Of a stretch of 64,000 nucleotides of DNA, positions 57,357 through 64,000 are shown piece after piece. The DNA is taken from assembly GCA_023375675.1 (NCBI GenBank), contig JALQBC010000001.1:992001-1056000 (forward strand), written 5' to 3'. A program made the position numbers and the translations under genes. The stretch is from Cytospora piceicola. Lineage: Eukaryota > Ascomycota > Sordariomycetes > Diaporthales > Cytosporaceae. The notes below the pieces were generated by a model. It saw only the letters and a program-made list of their open reading frames with translations. It was not told the origin of the DNA and did not search any database. Each line of letters starts with the position of its first letter. Within the stretch, counting starts at the first letter, position 1.

Positions 57357-58822
57357 GGTTGCGGTTTGCAGGTTGATTGCGGTGAAGCAATGAGTGGTAG
57401 CAAGACGGTAGAAATTGACTTTCAGCCGTCGCAAGATTGTATATGTGTGGAAAATGGGTGCAGTGGTGCAATTAATGTTTGCTGGCTGTGTTTGTTGTGT
57501 GTTCCAAGGTTCCAAGGTTTCCAAGGGTTCCAAGGTTGTGGTGGCTGGAGATTTGGAGATGGTGGTGCTTGGGCAGCGCAACACACAGCAAGCCAAAGGG
57601 GGTAACGACATGCGGTGGCCGGAAAGTGCACAGGGTCGGCCGCTTGTTGTTGCCTGTCGCAACGGCGTGACACAAGTGCTTCAACCAAGCAACATCCCAT
57701 CCCGTTGGGGGGATTTGCGGGCGCTAAGCGACCCCGCGGCTTGGATTTGATCGATGTTCCCCTGGTTTGATGCTGCCAGCCCTTCCTCCAACTCCTCCAT
57801 CTCCTCCACGGCCAATAGCCGCAATTGCTTGTGTATGGGTAACCAGGCACTCGGGGAGACTCGTATAACCAGAGAAAAACTCACCATTGTGGGTAATTAG
57901 AAGACTGCAGGTACTTGGGAGACAGGTAGGCAATCGAGGACGGTGAGGTTGGCGATGGTGTTTTCTGGGGTTGAGAATGGAAATTGGACAGTGTTCTTTC
58001 AACAAATAATGGAGAAGAGCGGTCTCGTCAACCACCTTGTTTATGGGCCCCCTTGGTCTGTGCTGTGCTGGCTGTTTCTCTGGGGGCCATCAGGCCATCC
58101 AGGGCCAGTCAGTCAGCCCCGTCTTACTGTCTTTCAAGGTTCACAGTTACAGATGGATACTGCTATTAATTAACGGGGCTGGCACACACTGACTGCTGAC
58201 TGGGCAACCGGACGGTGAAGAAGCACCCTGATCCATCCCTTCACCGTTTTACATGTGGAACCGACTACCTGTGAGGAATACTGCATACCTACCTAGGTAG
58301 GTAGTATATATGTCTCTGTGCGTCATATAGAGTCTATAGAGATATATACTTCAATATATATAACTGTAATCACTTCCTTCTTCTATTCATCAAACTACGC
58401 GTCGCCCAATTTGTCCCATCCTCCCATGCCTACACGCTCATGTTTGATATTTGCCGTTTCTCCATGGACCTCAATCTACACGAGATGATGGTGATACAAC
58501 CTAGAAGTCATGCATACCTACCTACTTAAGTACCTAGGTAGGTATTAAAACCGGTGAATCGCCGTCCCGGGTGATGACGTGAGAGTGAGACCCCCGGGAG
58601 ACCGTTGACACCAGCTCGGCACGGCACTGGACCTCGTGAAAACGTGGGGCCTACATGTGAACCTGCAGATGCGGCTCATTAACAATGAGATATCTATGCA
58701 TCTGCATGACATGATTTGATCTAGCCCAAGTATCAATTATTCCTACATACTATACTATATCAACCCATCCCAGCATATACCATCCCAGTCCCGTGAGATC
58801 CCCCATTCCAAACTCGCCCACC
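57357..58822. other. intergenic, no supported gene
   Basis: About 1.5 kb. Two strong TACCTAGGTA clusters occur near 58276-58301 and 58512-58546. It contains the divergent promoters of the light-chain and CoA-binding genes. Confidence 0.45.
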
Positions 58823-59419
58823 ATGAGCACCGAAGCCTCCATGAGGACATTCTTCTCGTCCAAACACTTCGCCGTCGTCGGAGCGTCCTCCAACACAGCC
58901 AAGTTCGGCCACAAGAGTAAGCCCACAGCCCAGTGCTTACCACCGGTACCAGACTAGCCGCCAGCGTGACTAAACACCCCGAACCCAGTCTTCGCCTGGT
59001 ACCTCCACCACAACATCCCCGCGACGCCCATCAACCCGACCGCCCCGTCCATCGCCGTCCCCTCCCTGCCCCCCGGGGGCGGCAGGCCCGCCGAGGTCCC
59101 GGCCGTCAAGTCCCTCTCGGCCCTGCCCAGCCCCAGGGAGACGTCCGTCTCCATCATCACGCCCCCCGCCGCGACGCTCCGGGTCCTGGAGGAGGCCAAG
59201 AGCCTCGGCATCCCCGCCGTCTGGCTGCAGCCGGGCACCTTTGACGACGAGGTGCTGGCGTTCGCGCGCGAGGGCGAGGGCGGGGGTGCGGATTCCCAGG
59301 TCGGCGGGAAGGGCTTCAGGGCCGTCGTGGCTGGGTTTGGGGGCGGCACGCGCGGTCATGACGGGTGGTGTGTGCTCGTCGACGGTGAGAGGGGGTTGAA
59401 GAGTGTTGGCAAGCTATGA
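58823..59419 (+). CDS. CoA-binding-domain protein
   Basis: Two exons, 58823-58916 and 58989-59419, give 174 residues. The 72-bp intron (GTAAGC...CAG) joins FGHK to IFAWYLHHNIPATPINPTAP. This is the Rossmann-fold CoA_binding pattern: FAVVGASSNTAKFGHK as the glycine-rich start, SIITPPAATLRVLEEA, and the late GIPAVWLQPGTFDDE. Members bind CoA or related nucleotides. The biological role is unknown. The C-terminal third is Gly-rich and lower in complexity than usual (about residues 140-165), so its exact end is less certain. Confidence 0.88.
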
Positions 59420-59669
59420 ATGAGTGCGGTTGTCTTAGAAGACCTTCATGAATGCCAAGTCTATTACAGGTCCTCTATCTTCAGAGCGAGTGTGAGAACC
59501 AGTGAGGTCGCTTGATGTCGGTGTCACTCATGAGAAGCAGGACTGTCAGACTGGACATGTGTGTATCGGGGAGTTGACCCATTGTCGAATTGTGTATTTA
59601 TTACTTCGAATATCCGAAATTCACCTGGAGATAAGGAACCCAGATGAGACACCCGCTGTCTACTACATA
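59420..59669. other. short intergenic region
   Basis: About 250 bp between two convergent genes. Nothing was recognised. Confidence 0.5.
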
Positions 59670-62090
59670 CTAGTCAAGGAGACCGGCAGCCAGAGCCTCA
59701 AGATCCTCGAGTGTCTCTGGCTCGTTGGCCTCAATGACCTTCTTGCCCTTGTCCTTCTTGACCTTCTTCTTCTTCTTCTGCTGGTCGTCCTCGACATCCG
59801 AGTCGTTCTGGAACCACTTCTTCTGTTTCTTCGCAGCAGGTCTAGCATCCTCCTCGTCGCTCTCGCTGTAGTCACCACCACCGGAAGTAGGCAAGGACCG
59901 CAGCAATGCCAGAGGATCGTCCATATCGTCGTCCCCGCCCTCCAGTTGTGCAACAGGCCCAGCCGGCCCCGACCCCTCGCCACGTTCCTCCCTCTCCAGC
60001 GCCTTCCTGCGATCCCTCTTCTCCTTCCTCTTCTGCTTCGCCGTTTCCTTGTCTTCGATATCCGCCTCCTGTACCTTGCCGGATTCCTCCTCGACGAACT
60101 GCCGCCGCATCTCCTCCACGGGGCCTTGCTGCTTGAACTCGTCCTCGTCGACGATCTGGTACATGGGGTGCGCGATGCCGTCGTCGTCGAAGACGAGCTT
60201 TTGGCCATGGCCCTTGAACTTGAGGAGCTTCTTCTTGGATTTGAGGAGCTTCTCGCGTCGTTTGGAGTCGATTATCAATTGCTGATCGCCACCGAAGTCG
60301 ACAACCTTGACCTGGCCATCCTCCGTCATGCCTTCTTGTGCAGCCTTGTCCAGGTCGTCGTCGTTCAATACACGCTTGGCCACCAGGAAATTGTCGATGT
60401 CGTCGTCGTCGTCGTCTCCACCCACCATCTTGCGGTAATGGCTTGACAGGACATCCTGGTTCGTACGATCGAACATCTTCTGCACCTTCGTTCTGACCTC
60501 GTCCTTCTTGGGCTTCTTGCCCTCGCCATCTGTGTCCTCCTCCGTGTCTGTCAGGTTCATCCTTGGTGCGTTCTTGATCTTCTTCATGTCTTCGCCCTTG
60601 CGCATTTTGATCTGCGGTGTTCCGGGAAGTCCCAGGCTGGCTGCATATGCATCCAGGTCCAATTTGTTCATGTCGAATATGTCCTTGTCTTTCTGTAGAT
60701 ATACTGACCGGACGTAGGTCACGAAGGCCTTCTGAGCCAGGTACTTGATGTCTGGCTGCTTGAAGGCCATGCTCTGCAGCTGATTCTTGATGCTCTTTTT
60801 CTTGCCTTCCTTCACGTTGATCCTGTGTATTGGGATCTTCTTCTGCTCGAGTCTCTTCAGCATGCCTTCCTCCTCGCTCGGGTCAAGGAAAAGCACTGCA
60901 CGGCCCTTGCTCTGATATCGCGCTGTTCGTCCGACTCGGTGGATGTACGTATCCGCATCTTCGGGGCAGTCGACTTGGATCACCCAGTCGACTGCAGGGA
61001 AATCAACACCTCGGGCTACAACGTCCGTCGCAAATAGACACGAGTGCCTTGCTGATGTGAACTGGTGTGTAATCCGCATTCTTGCCTCCTGCTTCTGTCG
61101 CCCGTGTAGATGTAACAAAGGTATACCTGGTTGGAGCTGTCGCAAAGTCTCGTACACGAATCGCACCTGTTTTCCAGAGGAGAGGAACACGACGATCTTG
61201 CTCTTGAGACTCGACCTTATGAAACCGTACAGAGTGTCCAGCTTCTCGGAAAGTGGTGTAACGATGTAGTGTTGTTCGAGGGAGTTCGGTGTTGCGGATT
61301 CGGCAGCCTCGTGAACAGAGACGTACTCGGGGTCCTTGAGACTGAGTCGAGCCAGGTCAGAGACCTTCTTGCTCTGTGTTGCACTGAAAAGCATCGTCTG
61401 TCTTGTCTGCGGCAGATGTTCTACCAGCGCATCCATGGCACCCTGGAAACCCATGTCCATACAACGGTCGGCCTCATCGAGCACCAAGACCTGCAAATCG
61501 TCGACTTTCAGACCGAAACTCTGGTCCAAGTGCTGTAGCATTCGCCCCGGTGTACAGACGAGGATATTCATTCGATCGATCCGCTCAGCCTCCTCCTTCA
61601 AGCTCTTTCCGCCGATGACCAGACCGGCGGAGAAGTCATGGTACCGTCCGATCTTGCGCAACACGTCAAAGATCTGCACGGCCAGCTCGCGGGTCGGGGA
61701 AATGATGAGTGCGCCGAGGCCATCGTAAGTCGTCCATCGTGCGTGGTAGAGCTTCTCGAGTACGGGGATCAGGAAGGCGAGGGTCTTGCCACTACCGGTC
61801 TTGGCTGCGGCGAGGAGGTCGTTGCCCTTCAGGGCGGCGGGAATGGCGCGGGCCTGGACATCGGTGAGGGTCTCAAAGTGGGAGGCCTTCAGGCCAGAGT
61901 TCGTGGCTTCGCAGAGGGGCAAATCGCTGAAGTTGACTATTTTATCGGACTTTGGGTCGATCTCGTCGATGGCTTTCTTCAATCGTTCGTGATCATCGTT
62001 CTCCCTCTTTCGCTTCAGGGTCTTGTCGTCTATCCTGGACGTCTTGGACGACTTGGAAGGCCGTTTTGGGCCTTTTGTGCGTGCCGGCAT
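59670..62090 (-). CDS. DBP4: DEAD-box RNA helicase, ribosome biogenesis (Dbp4/Hca4 type)
   Basis: A single exon of 806 residues starts at ATG 62090. Helicase motifs are in order: Q-motif region ([18 protein letters not shown], Walker A at 96-103), PTRELA at 132-137, DEAD at 205-208, SAT at 236-238, [16 protein letters not shown] and HRVGRTAR. The rest is a Lys/Glu/Asp-rich C-terminal tail with [12 protein letters not shown] and [10 protein letters not shown] blocks. Length and tail match Dbp4/Hca4, the nucleolar helicase that acts on the small-subunit processome and releases U14 snoRNA. Intron-free structure is common for this gene. No defects are seen. Confidence 0.95.
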   Translation of the reverse strand: MPARTKGPKRPSKSSKTSRIDDKTLKRKRENDDHERLKKAIDEIDPKSDKIVNFSDLPLCEATNSGLKASHFETLTDVQARAIPAALKGNDLLAAAKTGSGKTLAFLIPVLEKLYHARWTTYDGLGALIISPTRELAVQIFDVLRKIGRYHDFSAGLVIGGKSLKEEAERIDRMNILVCTPGRMLQHLDQSFGLKVDDLQVLVLDEADRCMDMGFQGAMDALVEHLPQTRQTMLFSATQSKKVSDLARLSLKDPEYVSVHEAAESATPNSLEQHYIVTPLSEKLDTLYGFIRSSLKSKIVVFLSSGKQVRFVYETLRQLQPGIPLLHLHGRQKQEARMRITHQFTSARHSCLFATDVVARGVDFPAVDWVIQVDCPEDADTYIHRVGRTARYQSKGRAVLFLDPSEEEGMLKRLEQKKIPIHRINVKEGKKKSIKNQLQSMAFKQPDIKYLAQKAFVTYVRSVYLQKDKDIFDMNKLDLDAYAASLGLPGTPQIKMRKGEDMKKIKNAPRMNLTDTEEDTDGEGKKPKKDEVRTKVQKMFDRTNQDVLSSHYRKMVGGDDDDDDIDNFLVAKRVLNDDDLDKAAQEGMTEDGQVKVVDFGGDQQLIIDSKRREKLLKSKKKLLKFKGHGQKLVFDDDGIAHPMYQIVDEDEFKQQGPVEEMRRQFVEEESGKVQEADIEDKETAKQKRKEKRDRRKALEREERGEGSGPAGPVAQLEGGDDDMDDPLALLRSLPTSGGGDYSESDEEDARPAAKKQKKWFQNDSDVEDDQQKKKKKVKKDKGKKVIEANEPETLEDLEALAAGLLD

Positions 62091-62750
62091 TGTATATCCA
62101 CGCACGAATGGTGAGAGGGCGAGGGTGGTGTCGATGTGATTTCTGGGGAAAGCGAAGTCAGGGTCCGCGTCTCGTCCAGAAAATTTCCAGAGAGAAAAGC
62201 ACTGGTGTGGATTGAATAAGTGGTCCGGCAGGCAATGGCGCAGAACTTGCCGGCCGCTATTTGGCGACCACTCAACGCCAGCAGCAAACACTTTCACATG
62301 GGTCGAAACAATACTCGATCCGACCTTCTCGGCCAAGAATTTAGACTATTTTCGCGCGACAAGACAAATGTGACGTTAGCAATTATACGCGATCTAAGGG
62401 TGCTCTTCCAGGAATTGCCTGCCTGTGCAACAGCACACAGACAGAGTTCTTCCAGCCTTTCGAAAATAAAGATAAGATAGTCTGGAATGGCTTCCAAGGT
62501 TGTTAAGAATGTACTGGGGTATTGTTCACCATCACGGCAGATTACTTTAGTTCGCTGTTGAACTTCGTATGAAACGACCGCCGTGGGAGACAAAAAGGAG
62601 AAACAGGTGGACTCCCGTTTACCACAAGCCGTCCAACAAGATAGCCGTTCATAGCCTTCATAGCCCTTCATAGCCCTTGAATTATCTCCAGACAACCTCT
62701 CAAAAAGATAGATACCCCGGCGCATCTGCACGGCTTACTCAGGGTTCACA

Positions 62751-62807
62751 GACTGAGACTGAGGCTAGACTAAGACTGACTGAGACTGAAACTGAGACTG
62801 AGAGTCA
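62751..62807 (+). repeat. (ACTGAG)n-like microsatellite
   Basis: Several imperfect copies of GACTGA/GACTGAG. Confidence 0.7.
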
Positions 62808-63081
62808 AGTCACAGCACAGTAATCAGTCGAACGTCGTGGAAATACTGGACCCCTGATCCTTTCCAACAAGCTCTCCATCAAAACGCCGATCTTCCCCCA
62901 GCGCCCGCCGCCCGCTGCAGCCGAGGCCGGCGGAGTCCGTCCACCATACAGTAGATAGACTACTTGTTACCGTTGTGGCTTATTCGGGACTGCGCAGCTT
63001 ACTACTGCTTGACTTTCCGTGCCGCATTGGATTATCTGACCACGTCGACTGCCTGACAAGGGTTCAATAAATCCTGATCCT

Positions 63082-63112
63082 CCTCTCCTCTCCTCTCCTC
63101 TCCTCTTCATCT
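63082..63112 (+). repeat. TCCTC pentanucleotide repeat
   Basis: About six consecutive TCCTC units in the leader region of the FAD synthetase gene. Confidence 0.75.
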
Positions 63113-63189
63113 TGGTCCATGGCTCGGCTGCCCACGGGGACATATATACCATATACAGCAGACGGTAAAAAGGCAGACACCAGCTCGCG

Positions 63190-64000
63190 ATGCTTCACAA
63201 CCATGCCGCCAACGGCAGTGCGGCCCCGGGTGGTCCCAATGGCGGGGTCGGAACACCAATAGACACGTCCTCAACCCCCACCATGCGCCATGTCTGCCTC
63301 GAGCTGCAGGCCAAGGTCGACGCCTTCCTGGCCGAGGACGTGGACACGAAGCTGCTGCGGGACTTACAAGACCAGGTCAGGGACGCAGTGGGCGTCATCG
63401 ACGAGGCACTGGATAGATATAGGTATGCGCCGGGCCGGATCCTGCGCGGTCCCGAGCCAGCGGGCAGTCACACGCCCGGGCAGACTGGATGCTGACATCT
63501 CACAGCTTCGAGGAGCTCTCGCTCTCCTACAACGGCGGGAAGGACTGCCTAGTCCTGCTCGTCCTGATCCTCGCCTGTCTCCCCCGCCACTACGAATCCA
63601 CCTCCTCCGCCTCCCCCTCCTCCTCTCCTCCGAACTCACCATCCGCCACGACGATACCCAACACCACCACCAACAACAACAACAACACCCAAGACATCCT
63701 GACGTCCCAGATCCCCACCAACACGCCCGCGCCCCCCACGCCCGTCCGCCCGGGCACGCCCCAGCCCTTCCCGTCCGCCCTCCAGTCCGTCTACATCGTG
63801 TCGCCCCAGCCCTTCGCCGAGGTCGACTCGTTCGTCGACGCGTCCGCCGCCCGCTACCACCTCGACCTGTGCCGCTACGCCCTGCCCATGCGCGCCGCCC
63901 TCGCCGCCTACCTGCGGGAGCGCCCGGGGCTGCGCGCCGTCTTCGTCGGCACCAGGAGGACGGACCCGCACGGCGCGAGCCTGACGCACTTTGACCAGAC
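63190..64000 (+). CDS. FAD1: FAD synthetase (FMN adenylyltransferase), 5' part
   Basis: Two exons are visible, 63190-63422 and from 63506 to the window edge; the gene continues beyond it. The PAPS-reductase-family PP-loop SYNGGKD at 85-91 is restored across the 83-bp intron (GTATGC...CAG). The later GTRRTDPHG block is the second diagnostic motif. The enzyme adenylates FMN to FAD in the cytosol. A long Ser/Pro/Asn/Thr-rich insert (residues about 105-160, with an NNNNN run) separates the two motifs, longer than in yeast Fad1. The ATG at 63190 is preceded by a CT-rich leader. Confidence 0.9.

Larger units (their letters stand above)
62091..63189. other. divergent intergenic region
   Basis: About 1.1 kb between the helicase and FAD synthetase genes. 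It contains a GACTGA-type short repeat (62751-62807) and a TCCTC repeat (63082-63112). Nothing else was recognised. Confidence 0.5.

Noticed and set aside
1..64000. CRISPR array, rRNA operon or bacterial-type operons
   Set aside because: No spaced identical repeats and no rRNA-like sequence were seen. The gene structures are clearly eukaryotic.

Overview
The window is nuclear DNA of a filamentous ascomycete (Pezizomycotina, most likely Sordariomycetes; the class is an inference). The evidence is the fungal protein families (HET domain, Zn2Cys6 regulators, LaeA-type methyltransferase, CE16-like esterase, DUF3237), short introns of about 48-175 bp with GT donors, CTRAY-like branch sites and YAG acceptors, and gene spacing of about 1-3 kb. 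All protein genes were modelled by joining reading frames across splice sites that restore conserved motifs. No RNA evidence was available.

Layout. 1-14 kb is gene-poor accessory sequence: a HET-domain protein (1432-3979), a secreted GDSL/SGNH esterase (5071-6256), an inverted-repeat segment with a small two-helix membrane protein (6777-8345), a secreted lipocalin-like protein (9969-10812) and an alpha/beta hydrolase (12744-13764). 14.9-25 kb holds conserved genes: mitochondrial malate dehydrogenase, the ER P5A ATPase (Spf1 type), a MOSC protein and a Na+/H+ antiporter. 25.5-33.8 kb carries a Zn2Cys6 protein, a fungal-specific transcription factor, a tartrate/isopropylmalate-type dehydrogenase and a LaeA-like methyltransferase, possibly a loose metabolic/regulatory neighbourhood. 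34.5-41.8 kb has a DUF3237 secreted protein, an APC permease and a secreted choice-of-anchor-B protein. 42.4-64 kb is mostly conserved housekeeping: initiator tRNA-Met, an asparagine-synthetase-domain protein, a PHD-finger protein, a mitochondrial class III CoA-transferase, the BIR protein Bir1, an M3 oligopeptidase, a Cdc4-like myosin light chain, a CoA-binding protein, the DEAD-box helicase Dbp4 and the start of FAD synthetase, which runs off the right edge.

Most striking observation: on the minus strand at 42462-42589 lies a cytosolic initiator tRNA-Met(CAT) gene. Its D stem is interrupted by a 56-nt insert with complete mRNA-type splice signals (GTGAGT donor, TACTAAC branch site, AAG end). 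Removing the insert gives a perfect 72-nt initiator cloverleaf. Standard tRNA introns lie next to the anticodon, so this looks like a spliceosomal-type intron in a Pol III gene.
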